Source: Veillonella sp. 3891 (GTDB taxonomy: Bacteria; Bacillota; Negativicutes; Veillonellales; Veillonellaceae). Taken from it: a stretch of DNA of 64,000 nt. The position numbers were made by a program, and so were the translations under genes. Below the pieces are notes generated by a model. The model was not told the origin of the DNA. It saw nothing but the letters and a program-made list of their open reading frames with translations, and did no database searches. This document shows, in pieces, positions 56,319 to 64,000 of the stretch; the stretch's first letter is position 1, and every line of letters starts with the position of its first letter. Location: positions 1 to 64,000 of the forward strand of contig NZ_RQVE01000010.1 of assembly GCF_003992315.1 (NCBI RefSeq). Direction: 5' to 3'.

Positions 56319-56485
56319 AGATTGATTTTGATGCCCTACGGAAAGAACTCATCCACACTTGGGCGTTACTTGTTTTGTTATGAAATCTTGTGGTGCTTAT
56401 TTATATAGCAAAGGAAACGAGCAACATATTCCTCCACAAACTGATACAGTGGTTAGGGTTGCTCCGGAATATGTTGCTCGTTTTT
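56319..56485. repeat. Partial third repeat unit with hairpin H4
   Basis: Has GATTGATTTTGATGCCCTAC and CTCATCCACACTTGGGCG but lacks the GAGGAGAGAATGG block. H4 (56417-56485) returns to the H1 stem, ACGAGCAACATATTCC with GGAATATGTTGCTCGT, followed by TTTTT. Confidence 0.7.
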
Positions 56486-56609
56486 GGTGTTGTTTGATTT
56501 AGTCAATAAGGGCGCCACAAGATATTCTACGCTGGTGCTGCATTTCTTATGGATAGATTGTCTATTTTCTGAAAAATATCTTTTAAAAGATAACGTTTTG
56601 TATATTTTA

Positions 56610-56618
56610 TGCTATAAT
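56610..56618 (+). promoter_or_regulatory. Extended -10 promoter of the 25-residue toxin-like ORF
   Basis: TGCTATAAT; transcription would start near 56625, giving a ~62-base leader. Confidence 0.5.
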
Positions 56619-56626
56619 GAAAATAT

Positions 56627-56659
56627 AGAAGGATCACCAACGTGAGTTGGGCTCGTCTC
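56627..56659. repeat. Inverted repeat, left copy (toxin mRNA leader)
   Basis: AGAAGGATCACCAACGTG (56627-56644) and GGCTCGTCTC (56650-56659). Both blocks recur, inverted, at 56849-56888 in the 5' part of the antisense RNA. Confidence 0.7.
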
Positions 56660-56686
56660 TTCCTAAATATAGGAGGAGGTGGTACT

Positions 56687-56764
56687 ATGACAAAGTTTGA
56701 AAAAATCTATTTAACGATTTTAATTTTAGACTTATTAGTACAAATCATTGATTTGTTCAAATAA
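56687..56764 (+). CDS. Candidate type I toxin: 25-residue hydrophobic peptide
   Basis: A very strong ribosome binding site AGGAGGAGGTGG precedes ATG by 5-6 bases. The product reads MTKFEKIYLTILILDLLVQI then IDLFK: a charged N-terminus, one hydrophobic helix and a charged end, matching small holin-like/type I toxins of Firmicutes. Convergent with a predicted antisense RNA. No other function is suggested. Confidence 0.6.
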   Translation: MTKFEKIYLTILILDLLVQIIDLFK

Positions 56765-56848
56765 TCTTGAAATAATTAATGAAAAAGCCTAACGCAAAGA
56801 GGTTGGCAGACCTCAACACGTTAGGCTAAATTCATTTCCAATATTCCA

Positions 56849-56888
56849 GAGATGAGCCTAACGCCTTCGACACGTTGGTGGCCCTTCT
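56849..56888. repeat. Inverted repeat, right copy (antisense RNA 5' part)
   Basis: On the minus strand AGAAGGGCCACCAACGTG (16 of 18 bases as in the left copy) and, 12 bases further, GGCTCATCTC. Confidence 0.7.
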
Positions 56889-56892
56889 TTTT
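56857..56892 (+). terminator. Plus-strand terminator, likely end of the toxin mRNA
   Basis: CC(T)AACG pairs with CGTTGG with one bulge, then CCCTTCTTTTTG. It lies over the 5' part of the antisense gene, so the two RNAs would overlap almost fully. Confidence 0.5.
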
Positions 56893-56901
56893 GTTACGTA
56901 T

Positions 56902-56930
56902 AGTATACCACATTTTGTGGAAAAGATAAA
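56902..56930 (-). promoter_or_regulatory. Minus-strand promoter of the antisense RNA
   Basis: On the minus strand TTTATC (weak -35), 17-base spacer, TATACT (56902-56907). Confidence 0.45.
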
Positions 56931-56956
56931 GGTGTGACGTATGGTCACACCTTTTT
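56931..56956. terminator. Terminator downstream of cycA
   Basis: GGTGTGAC-GTATG-GTCACACC just past the cycA stop. T-rich on both strands, so it may also separate the toxin locus from cycA. Confidence 0.7.
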
Positions 56957-56958
56957 AT

Positions 56959-58332
56959 TTATTTTGTTGTTGTTTCGTCGTCTTCGCTAGGTCCTAACAT
57001 GGAGTAGAATGCCCATAGTAGAATAAACCAGAATGGTGTAAACATGAGGGCGATGCGTGTGTCGCTTTGTAATGCTAGTACCACTAAGATGAATACGAAG
57101 AACGCTAGGATCAGGTAGTTCATGAATGGGTACAATGGCATTTTAAAGGTAGACTGTTTCGCCAACTCTGGTTGCTGTTTACGATATTTCAGATGGCATA
57201 CGACGATGATGGCCCAAATATAGATAAAGCAGAATGTGGAGATGGATGTAATCATGATGAATACGCTTTCAGGCATGACATAGTTCAAGACTACGGTAAA
57301 TAGTAAGGCCGCAGCGGAGAATAGTGTTGCCTGATACGGTACGGCATGGTTCGTCAAGCGTTTCATTCGGCTCGGCGCATGTCCACGTTTGGATAATGCG
57401 TAAATCATACGGCTCGTGGAGAAGATGCCCGAGTTTGTAGCAGAGGCTGCGGATGTTAGAACAACGAAGTTTACGATGCTCGCAGCAGCCAGGATGCCCA
57501 CTGCATTAAATACAGCCACGAAGGGGCTAGAATTTGGGTCTACTGCAATCCATGGGTAAATACTCATGATGATGGCAAGGGATCCGATATAGAATAGAAT
57601 GATTCGCAATGGAATATTGTTGATAGCCATAGGGATAACTTTTTTTGGATTTTCTGTTTCCCCAGCTGTAAGACCTACCAATTCAATACCTGTGAAAGCA
57701 AATACTACCATCTGGAAAGACAGGATGAAGCCCATCGCCCCATTTGGGAACCAACCGCCGTAATTCCAAAGATTCGCAAAGGCCGCTGCCCCCGCATTGG
57801 TAGTGAATCCTGTAAGGATCATAATAAGACCAATGATGATGAGTGATACGATGGCAATAACTTTTATTAATGCGAACCAGAACTCCATTTCACCAAAATG
57901 TTTTACGGCTGTTAAATTCATAATTAGTAAGACTGCCAGTACAACGAGGGCTGGAATCCATTGGGGCATCCAAGGGATCCAGTATTGCATGTACAAGCCT
58001 ACCGCAGTTAAGTCTGCCATAGCTAGTGAAAGCCAACAGAACCAATAGGTCCAACCTGTGATGAAGGCAGCTCGATCACCTAAATATTCTTCTACAAAGT
58101 CAATGAAAGAATGGTGATCTAAATTGGAAAGCAATAACTCTCCTAAGGCACGCATCATAAAGAAACAGATAATACCTGTAATCAGATACGTGAGGAGGAT
58201 AGAGGGGCCCGCTAAACTAATAGATCGCCCAGAGCCAAGGAATAAACCTGTGCCGATGGCACCACCGATGGCTAATAATTGAACGTGGCGATTTTTAAGA
58301 CCACGCTTTAACTCTTGTTGCGAGTCCGTCAT
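56959..58332 (-). CDS. cycA: Amino acid permease, CycA-like (D-serine/D-alanine/glycine)
   Basis: 457 residues, 12 membrane segments, amino-acid transporter (AAT) family of the APC superfamily. The start LKNRHVQLLAIGGAIGTGLFLGSG is followed by SISLAGPSI, FMMRALGELLLSNL, TGWTYWFCWL, NLTAVKHFGEMEFWFALIK and SAASATNSGIFSTSRM, block for block like E. coli CycA. A CycA role fits but related permeases carry other neutral amino acids. AAGGAGG precedes the ATG; own promoter and terminator, so it is a single-gene unit. Confidence 0.9.
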   Translation of the reverse strand: MTDSQQELKRGLKNRHVQLLAIGGAIGTGLFLGSGRSISLAGPSILLTYLITGIICFFMMRALGELLLSNLDHHSFIDFVEEYLGDRAAFITGWTYWFCWLSLAMADLTAVGLYMQYWIPWMPQWIPALVVLAVLLIMNLTAVKHFGEMEFWFALIKVIAIVSLIIIGLIMILTGFTTNAGAAAFANLWNYGGWFPNGAMGFILSFQMVVFAFTGIELVGLTAGETENPKKVIPMAINNIPLRIILFYIGSLAIIMSIYPWIAVDPNSSPFVAVFNAVGILAAASIVNFVVLTSAASATNSGIFSTSRMIYALSKRGHAPSRMKRLTNHAVPYQATLFSAAALLFTVVLNYVMPESVFIMITSISTFCFIYIWAIIVVCHLKYRKQQPELAKQSTFKMPLYPFMNYLILAFFVFILVVLALQSDTRIALMFTPFWFILLWAFYSMLGPSEDDETTTK

Positions 58333-58374
58333 AGTAAAACCTCCTTAATGCAATATAAACTTTTATATTTGATA

Positions 58375-58403
58375 ATAGTAAACTATTTTCTATAGAATGT
58401 CAA
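58375..58403 (-). promoter_or_regulatory. cycA promoter
   Basis: On the minus strand TTGACA (58398-58403), 17-base spacer, TACTAT (58375-58380). Confidence 0.65.
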
Positions 58404-58439
58404 TTATCTACTAGTAAAATAATAGTATGGTTAGGCGGT

Positions 58440-58481
58440 AAAAAGGCTTTCACGGGACTCTAAGAAACACCTATGAAAGCC
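58440..58481 (-). terminator. Terminator of the shikimate operon
   Basis: GGCTTTCA and TGAAAGCC arms with a long loop; the minus strand reads into TTTTTA. It is about 210 bases after the last gene. An AT-rich hairpin AACATAT/ATATGTT (58517-58542) lies between; no gene is seen there. Confidence 0.65.
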
Positions 58482-58691
58482 GAAAACTATATGTAATATT
58501 TTCAAGTATACTTAAAAACATATTCACATACATGTATATGTTGTTTTTCAAGGCTAGAGATGATGGTATACATTTAATGTGATAGGATGCAGATAGTTTT
58601 ATGAAAACTATCTAATAGTAAGCAAGCTTGAATGGCTCTATTGATGAGAATTATAGGAAGAAACTAATACAGTATAGATATGGATAGCAAA

Positions 58692-59927
58692 TTATACCAG
58701 ATGATTATGTAAGTCCTCTAGAATACGTTGAGCCACGTTTTCAGGTGTTCCCATATTTTCAACTTGTACTTGTCGGAATTTTTCATACAGAGGAGCTCGT
58801 TCTGTGTACAATTGTTGCAATCGTTCTATACCACCCGAGGAAAGAACACGTCCTGCGGTATCTAATTCTTCTAAAGGACGATAGATTTCATAGATACGTC
58901 CATTTTGTCTTAAGGGTGCATAGTTTTTTTGTATAGTAACAGCACCGCCACCTGTAGAGATGATGAGCCCATTTTGTTTGCCTACATCTCCGATAATCTT
59001 GGACTCTATAGCACGGAATGCAGGTTCACCGTGAGTCAAAATATACTCACTAATGGAACCGACTTCCTCGGTAATGCGATGGTCTATGTCGACAAGTGTT
59101 CGTTCTGTTAGTGTTGCTAATGCTTCACCGATGGTAGTTTTACCAGACCCAGGCATGCCGACAAGAACAATGTTTTCTTGGTCTCGGCGGAATTGCTTGT
59201 ATAGGTCTGAAAGAATACTTTCATCATAGGTACGATGTAAAAATAAAGTGCTCGCCGCAATGGCTTGAGCTAACAAGAAGATGAGTCCATTCACATGAGG
59301 AATGCCGAGGTTTTCCGCCTCTAACAAAATTCCTGTACGATGGGGATTGTACACCAAGTCGATAACGCCCTCTAAGCGCTTAAACGGTGCTAACTGAATA
59401 CTTTGATTCGGACAGTGCGGATACATGCCTACAGGTGTACAGTTAATAATAATCTGTGTTGTTTCGTGAAAGTGGTGGATACTTTCATAGGTAGGTTCTG
59501 CATGACGACTGATATGAGTAATAGATTTAGCCCCCAATCGGTCTAAGGCGACGTGAACCGTTTGAGAGGAAGCGCCGTCCCCAAGGATGACACAATGTTT
59601 GTCTGTGACGTCAATGTGAGCCCAAGCGAGGGTGGCTAAGAATCCGTCATAGTCGGTATTCGTGCCATACCAGGTTCCATCTGCTTGACGCACCATGGTG
59701 TTAACGCAACCGATGGCTTTCGCAAGGTCGCTAAGATGGTCGCAAGCGTGCATGGCATCTACTTTGTAAGGAATGGTAATGTTCAAACCTTGCAAATCAG
59801 GACGTTGCAAAAAGGATTGTACATCCTCTGGTTCTACTTCAAAGATAGTATATTGTGGATTCCCTAAAGCACTGTGAATCATGGGGGAATAAGTGTGGCC
59901 CAAGGTGCGGCCTAATAATCCAAACAT
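58692..59927 (-). CDS. aroE-aroK: Fused shikimate dehydrogenase / shikimate kinase
   Basis: 411 residues. Residues 1-235 are AroE: LGHTYSPMIHSALG, NITIPYK with the catalytic Lys, GCVNTMV, GTNTDYDGFLA, NCTPVGMYP. Residues about 250-405 are AroK: VLVGMPGSGKTTIGEALA (P-loop), LVDIDHRI, FRAIESKII and STGGGAV. It would carry out two consecutive steps, dehydroshikimate to shikimate to shikimate 3-phosphate. The two parts are joined by a short helix without a stop. Starts one base after aroC ends. Confidence 0.93.
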   Translation of the reverse strand: MFGLLGRTLGHTYSPMIHSALGNPQYTIFEVEPEDVQSFLQRPDLQGLNITIPYKVDAMHACDHLSDLAKAIGCVNTMVRQADGTWYGTNTDYDGFLATLAWAHIDVTDKHCVILGDGASSQTVHVALDRLGAKSITHISRHAEPTYESIHHFHETTQIIINCTPVGMYPHCPNQSIQLAPFKRLEGVIDLVYNPHRTGILLEAENLGIPHVNGLIFLLAQAIAASTLFLHRTYDESILSDLYKQFRRDQENIVLVGMPGSGKTTIGEALATLTERTLVDIDHRITEEVGSISEYILTHGEPAFRAIESKIIGDVGKQNGLIISTGGGAVTIQKNYAPLRQNGRIYEIYRPLEELDTAGRVLSSGGIERLQQLYTERAPLYEKFRQVQVENMGTPENVAQRILEDLHNHLV

Positions 59928-61052
59928 TTACACCTCCAACGTACGATGACTGAAATGACGGAATGCATGTGGGTTATGTTCCAATACAAAATCTAAGAGG
60001 ACAAGAGCTGTCAAGGCTTCTACCACAGGTACGGCACGGAGCGCTACGCAAGGGTCATGGCGACCTTGAATTTGTAACACTTCCGCACTGTGGTTACTGA
60101 GGGACACAGAGTGTTGATTATGATAAATAGACGGTGTCGGTTTGATACCCACCTGCATGACAAGAGGCATACCATTGGTGATACCGCCCTGGATGCCACC
60201 GCTGTTATTCTTCTCTGTACGAATACCTTCATCGGTGATGATGAAAGGATCGTTTTGCTCACTTCCACGGGAGGCACAGCCAGGGAAACCAGAGCCGAAG
60301 GAAATACCTTTCACCGCAGGCATACCAAAGAGTGTGGCGCCTAAGCGATTTTCAATGCCGTCATAATTGGGATTCCCCATGCCAACCGGTAAACCGGTGG
60401 CAAATACTTCTACAATGCCACCAGTGGAATCGCCGGATGTTTTTAACTCCAATACGAGTTGCTCTGCTGTATGGCGTTGCACACGGTCTAGCATAGGAAC
60501 CACTTCTGTGCTGATACTAGCAAGCTTGTTCATGGGTGGATTCGTATAATCGACCTGTGCATCTTGGACGGTACCCACTTGTGCTAAGTGCGCTCGTACA
60601 TGAATGCCGATGGATTCCAACAGTTGTATGGCAATGCCACCAGCTACGCATACAGGGGCGGTAATACGAGCAGAGAAATGACCGCCTCCACGCATATCCA
60701 CATACTCGCCATAGCGCATGCGAGCGGTGTAATCCGCATGGGATGGGCGTGGTATATCTCGTAGATTATTGTAATCGCCACTTCGTTGAGATGTATTTTG
60801 AATCGTAAAAGCCAAAGGAGACCCGCTCAATCTGCCTTCTACAATACCTGCTTGAAACTCAGGGATATCTGCTTCTTTTCGTTGTGTTTGTAATTGATGC
60901 TGCCCTGGAGCCCGTCGGTTTAGGAAGGCTTGCAAAGCTTCTAGGTTGACCGGAAAACCGCAAGGAAGTCCGTCTACAACTCCGCCAATAGCTTGACCAT
61001 GAGAGGCTCCGAAGGTGGAAACTCTCACAGTACGACCGAAATAGGATGCCAT
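59928..61052 (-). CDS. aroC: Chorismate synthase
   Basis: 374 residues. Converts EPSP to chorismate using reduced FMN. VSTFGASHGQAIGGVVDGLPCG (residues 12-33), RMRYGEYVDMRGGGHFSARITAPV, GIENRLGATLFGMPAVKGISFGSG, and RHDPCVALRAVPVVEA are the family signatures. It immediately precedes aroE-aroK in the operon. Confidence 0.96.
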   Translation of the reverse strand: MASYFGRTVRVSTFGASHGQAIGGVVDGLPCGFPVNLEALQAFLNRRAPGQHQLQTQRKEADIPEFQAGIVEGRLSGSPLAFTIQNTSQRSGDYNNLRDIPRPSHADYTARMRYGEYVDMRGGGHFSARITAPVCVAGGIAIQLLESIGIHVRAHLAQVGTVQDAQVDYTNPPMNKLASISTEVVPMLDRVQRHTAEQLVLELKTSGDSTGGIVEVFATGLPVGMGNPNYDGIENRLGATLFGMPAVKGISFGSGFPGCASRGSEQNDPFIITDEGIRTEKNNSGGIQGGITNGMPLVMQVGIKPTPSIYHNQHSVSLSNHSAEVLQIQGRHDPCVALRAVPVVEALTALVLLDFVLEHNPHAFRHFSHRTLEV

Positions 61053-61247
61053 AATTACTCCTTTTTGTGTGATAGATACAGTGTAATGGTTACTATTTAC
61101 ATGCTAATAGATACGAATTCTACCATAGTAACATGTGATGATTAAGAAAATCGCATAAAAAATTAAAATATATAACATACGCTTTTCGATAATAGATTAG
61201 TTAGAAGATGTATTGTTTGTCATGTGATAGCAAATTATCTACAACTT

Positions 61248-62513
61248 TTATATTCTATGAGTTTTGCCGCCTAACAATTTCCAATCTGTAAAGAAATGAG
61301 GGTACGACTTGCTGATGGCTTCGCTGTCTTTCAAAATCATCGGGGAAGTTGCGATGAGTGCATTTAATGCACCAGCCATGACGAGACGATGGTCGTTTAC
61401 ACAGTTTACAGTGCCTCCCGTAAGAGTGCCTGTTCCCGTAATATATAGACTATCTCCTTCCATGCGAACAGTATCGCCAGAATCACGAACTAACTGTGCT
61501 ACCGCTTCTAAACGGTCCGATTCTTTTAACCGCAGGCGTGCCCCATTGATGAAAGAAGATTCGCCTTCTATGGAGCAAGCTAAGCTAGATAGAATCGGTA
61601 ATAGATCTGGCATTTGTTCTAAATTCACATGGATTGGCTGATGTGCTTTGCCAGTAACCGTGACAGTAGTACCATTCCAAATACAAGTAACACCAGCACT
61701 TTCTAAAATGGAAAGAATCCGTTTATCTGCTTGTACAGAATCAGGTCGCAATCCTGTGACAGAGATAGATTGACCTGTCATAGCGGCAGCTACCAACCAA
61801 ATAGCGCCATTAGACCAATCTCCTTCAATGGGGTATTGCTCATTGCCGTGAAAATGTTGGTTTTCTTCAATAGTAAAACTTGGATGCCCGTCCTCGGTGG
61901 AGCCTTCTATTACGTGTACACCAAAGTTTTTCATGGTTTCTATGGTTAATGTCACATAGTCTTTCGATTGTAAGGGACTTGTGCAATTCACGGTGGTGTG
62001 TCCTAACTGTGGTGCCGCTAAAAGAAGACCGGAAAAGAATTGAGAACTTACGGTCCCTGTCATGGAGAAGGTACCACCTTGTAGGCGACCAGTCATAGTG
62101 AAAGGGGGTGCGTCTTGAGAAAAGGACACGCCATGGTCTTTCATTTCGCTCAGCAATGGTTCTAGTGGTCGTTCTGGTAAACGCCCTTTGGCATCGACTT
62201 TCACAGTGTCGCAAATAGAGGCGGACACTGGTAAAAGTAAGCGTAAGGTCGTGCCTGATTCGTGGGGCAATACTTGACCTATACTAGGCGCAGGATTAGG
62301 TGTTACATGAGCCACACCATGTTCATAGGTGATGGTGGCACCCAAAGCACGTAAAGAATCCATGGTAGCATCAATGTCCTTAGAAGAGTGGGAAATTAAA
62401 ATGGTGCTAGGACTCGCAGCAAGGGCAGCTGCAATGAGTGCCCGATGGGCGTGGGCCTTAGCGGGTATGGATGGGATTGTGCCGGATAAGGGCACATTAG
62501 AAACATGTTGCAT
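61248..62513 (-). CDS. aroA: 3-phosphoshikimate 1-carboxyvinyltransferase (EPSP synthase)
   Basis: 421 residues. Joins PEP to shikimate 3-phosphate. SGTIPSIPAKAHAHRALIAAALA includes the N-terminal Lys; HESGTTLRLLLPV, SSQFFSGLLLAAP, LRLKESDRLEAVAQ and VNDHRLVMAGAL follow. The usual S-K-S near the start is replaced by P-A-K-A-H-A-H-R. A 195-base gap separates it from aroC. Confidence 0.95.
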   Translation of the reverse strand: MQHVSNVPLSGTIPSIPAKAHAHRALIAAALAASPSTILISHSSKDIDATMDSLRALGATITYEHGVAHVTPNPAPSIGQVLPHESGTTLRLLLPVSASICDTVKVDAKGRLPERPLEPLLSEMKDHGVSFSQDAPPFTMTGRLQGGTFSMTGTVSSQFFSGLLLAAPQLGHTTVNCTSPLQSKDYVTLTIETMKNFGVHVIEGSTEDGHPSFTIEENQHFHGNEQYPIEGDWSNGAIWLVAAAMTGQSISVTGLRPDSVQADKRILSILESAGVTCIWNGTTVTVTGKAHQPIHVNLEQMPDLLPILSSLACSIEGESSFINGARLRLKESDRLEAVAQLVRDSGDTVRMEGDSLYITGTGTLTGGTVNCVNDHRLVMAGALNALIATSPMILKDSEAISKSYPHFFTDWKLLGGKTHRI

Positions 62514-62627
62514 AGGAGTCCTTTCTTCTATTTGGGCATCTTAATACAATGTGATAATTAAAACCACAACTATAAAAAGTAATTAGTATTACAGTATGTA
62601 TTTACTATGGAATATTAGTTACGATAC

Positions 62628-63683
62628 TTATAAAATGCAGTATGCGGCGAGTTCCTCGAACTTCACTTTTTTTAGCACCGATGTGCCATAACCCGTAGGA
62701 ACCACGATGGTAATGGAAGAACCAGAAGCTTTTTTGTCATGACTGGCTTCTTCTAAGATAAGATCTCTTGAAATCGTCGTTGAGGTGGGTAATTCATGGG
62801 CTATTAGCAACTGTTCAATACAAGCAATAATGGTAGGGTCTAGTTCTTCGTGGGCTACGGCGCCTCTTGCCATAATGAGTAATCCTAATGCCACCGCATT
62901 ACCGTGAGGGATGGTGAAAGCACTACCATGTTCGATGCCATGGCCAAAGGTGTGACCTAAGTTCAAGGTCGCACGAAGACCACTTTCCTTTTCATCGACT
63001 TCTACTACATAAGCTTTGATACGCACACATTGAGTGATGATAGTATCTACATCTTTCGGATGTTGTAACAGTGGTCGTTCACGAAGTTGATCCAACAACT
63101 CGGGATGTCCTAAGAAACCGTATTTAATGATTTCACCACATCCATTAATCCATTCTTCCTTTGGTAAGGTAGACAGTGTTTCTGGATCGCAGAGGACAAG
63201 GATGGGTTGTTTGAAAGCGCCCCATAAATTTTTACCGCAGTCTAGGTTAACCGCTGTTTTACCGCCTACAGAGGAATCCACAGCCGCCAACAAGGATGTA
63301 GGTATTTGTACATAATCGATACCCCGTAAAAAGGTAGCAGCAGCGAACCCCGCAAGGTCGCCGACGACGCCACCACCTAAGGCGATGATTAGGTCTTTAC
63401 GAGTTAGCTTTGCTTGTCCTAATGTTTCCATAAGGTCCATGAGACGATGCCCGTTCTTTTCACTTTCACCATGAGGGAATGTGTAGGTATGAACGGTGTA
63501 GCCAGCTGTTTCTAGAGATTTAGAAACTGTAGATGCATAGAGAGGGCCCACATTGTCGTCAGTGACAATCATGACGGAACAAGCTGGTTTGATAGCTTGC
63601 AAGAACTCAGCTATGCGAGGTAAGCTATTTCGTTCGATAATCACATCGTAATCAGTGGAGGCTTGAATATGAATCGTATCCAT
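62628..63683 (-). CDS. aroB: 3-dehydroquinate synthase
   Basis: 351 residues. NAD- and zinc-dependent cyclisation of DAHP. FPHGESEKNG, LGGGVVGDLAGFAAATFLRGIDYVQIPTSLLAAVDSSVGGKTAVN, GCGEIIKYGFL, LNLGHTFGHGIEHGS with zinc-binding His residues. It follows aroF by 9 bases. Full length. Confidence 0.96.
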   Translation of the reverse strand: MDTIHIQASTDYDVIIERNSLPRIAEFLQAIKPACSVMIVTDDNVGPLYASTVSKSLETAGYTVHTYTFPHGESEKNGHRLMDLMETLGQAKLTRKDLIIALGGGVVGDLAGFAAATFLRGIDYVQIPTSLLAAVDSSVGGKTAVNLDCGKNLWGAFKQPILVLCDPETLSTLPKEEWINGCGEIIKYGFLGHPELLDQLRERPLLQHPKDVDTIITQCVRIKAYVVEVDEKESGLRATLNLGHTFGHGIEHGSAFTIPHGNAVALGLLIMARGAVAHEELDPTIIACIEQLLIAHELPTSTTISRDLILEEASHDKKASGSSITIVVPTGYGTSVLKKVKFEELAAYCIL

Positions 63684-63692
63684 AGGTGTAAC

Positions 63693-64000
63693 CTATTTAT
63701 GACCTAATGCATCACGAAGAGTGAACACTTGGCTAGCCAAAGTGACAAATTGATCTGGACGTAAGGATTGTGGACCATCGCATAATGCTTTTTCAGGATT
63801 GTTGTGCACTTCAATCATTAAACCATCAGCGCCGCCACCAACAGAGGCTAAGGATAAAGATGGAACTACACGGCTCATGCCAGCTGCATGGCTAGGGTCC
63901 ATGATGATTGGCAAGTGGGACAACTCGTGCATCATTGGAATAGCGGTTACATCTAATGTATTACGTGTACGTGTTTCAAATGTGCGGATACCGCGCTCGC
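63693..64000 (-). CDS. aroF: 3-deoxy-7-phosphoheptulonate synthase, C-terminal part (partial)
   Basis: The frame is open to the window edge. It reads [20 protein letters not shown] then [42 protein letters not shown] and [17 protein letters not shown]: the C-terminal third of the Bacillus-type DAHP synthase, first enzyme of the pathway. Metal ligands are in DPSHAAG and EVH. Whether it has an N-terminal regulatory or chorismate mutase domain lies outside the window. Confidence 0.95.
   Translation of the reverse strand, partial: ERGIRTFETRTRNTLDVTAIPMMHELSHLPIIMDPSHAAGMSRVVPSLSLASVGGGADGLMIEVHNNPEKALCDGPQSLRPDQFVTLASQVFTLRDALGHK

Larger units (their letters stand above)
56782..56895 (-). ncRNA. 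Candidate antisense RNA (antitoxin) for the 25-residue ORF
   Basis: Starts near 56895 after a minus-strand -10 (TATACT) and ends at a strong hairpin, AGCCTAACG (56786-56794) with CGTTAGGCT (56819-56827) and inner GAGGT/ACCTC, followed on the minus strand by TTTTT. About 114 nt, complementary to the mRNA 3' untranslated region. Confidence 0.55.

Noticed and set aside
55699-56485. Hairpin array as a CRISPR or integron attC array
   Set aside because: Repeats are ~275 bp, not 25-40 bp, with no uniform spacers; the attC core GTTRRRY/RYYYAAC pattern and an integrase are absent.

Overview
This window reads as a chromosomal segment of a diderm Firmicute of the class Negativicutes, most likely Veillonella or a close relative (inferred from content; no search was run). 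The genes look Firmicute-like (PNPase, NrdR, FapR, FabK, SMC/FtsY, UvrBAC, SCIFF), yet the cell clearly has an outer membrane: a complete ADP-heptose pathway for LPS core, an OstA/LptD-like barrel protein, a TonB-dependent receptor and an autotransporter-passenger-like protein. Moderate AT richness, strong AGGAGG ribosome binding sites and intrinsic terminators fit. I see no rRNA, tRNA, CRISPR, prophage or IS element.

Layout. 1-4.1 kb: end of an unknown gene, a dinD-like gene on the minus strand, then pnp-dut. 4.1-9.1 kb: one tight operon, virK/ybjX-like, nrdR, gmhA, hldE, hldD, gmhB; the last four make ADP-L-glycero-D-manno-heptose. 9.1-12.2 kb: a ~1.1 kb imperfect tandem duplication carrying two ECF S-component genes, each behind its own promoter and a structured leader, with broken pieces of gmhB and of a zinc-lipoprotein gene at the internal junction, then the intact zinc/manganese-binding lipoprotein gene. 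12.2-19.1 kb: a SCIFF (six-cysteine) RiPP precursor, a candidate type I toxin-antitoxin locus, the SCIFF radical-SAM maturase, then hypF-hypC-hypD-hypE, apparently co-transcribed with the maturase. 19.1-23.2 kb: secreted and envelope proteins plus galU. 23.4-29.5 kb: ATP-dependent PEP carboxykinase with an upstream CRP/FNR-type palindrome, a BrnQ transporter and a TrpXYZ-like ABC transporter. 29.5-33.6 kb: rpsO with a candidate S15 autoregulatory leader, a TonB receptor and a secreted passenger-like protein.

33.7-42.2 kb is the type II fatty acid/phospholipid cluster fapR-plsX-fabH-fabK-fabD-fabG-acpP-(second FabK-like flavoprotein)-fabF-rnc, with a good FapR operator just upstream of fapR. 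42.3-48.4 kb: an Elp3-like radical SAM protein, smc, ftsY and a small hypothetical. 48.8-55.7 kb: uvrB-uvrA-uvrC, the whole UvrABC excision system. 55.7-56.5 kb is gene-free and holds four long hairpins whose stem arms change in step, embedded in ~275 bp tandem repeats. 56.6-56.9 kb is a second candidate type I toxin-antitoxin locus (25-residue hydrophobic peptide with a convergent antisense RNA). 57.0-58.3 kb is a CycA-like amino acid permease. 58.7-64 kb is a minus-strand shikimate operon, aroF (partial)-aroB-aroA-aroC-aroE/aroK fusion.

The observations most worth following are the two par/Fst-like type I toxin loci, one of them between the SCIFF precursor and its maturase; the link of SCIFF maturase with hydrogenase maturation; the Cys-containing insertion in HypF; the duplicated S-component locus, whose noncoding leader is more conserved than its synonymous sites; and the covarying hairpin array after uvrC.
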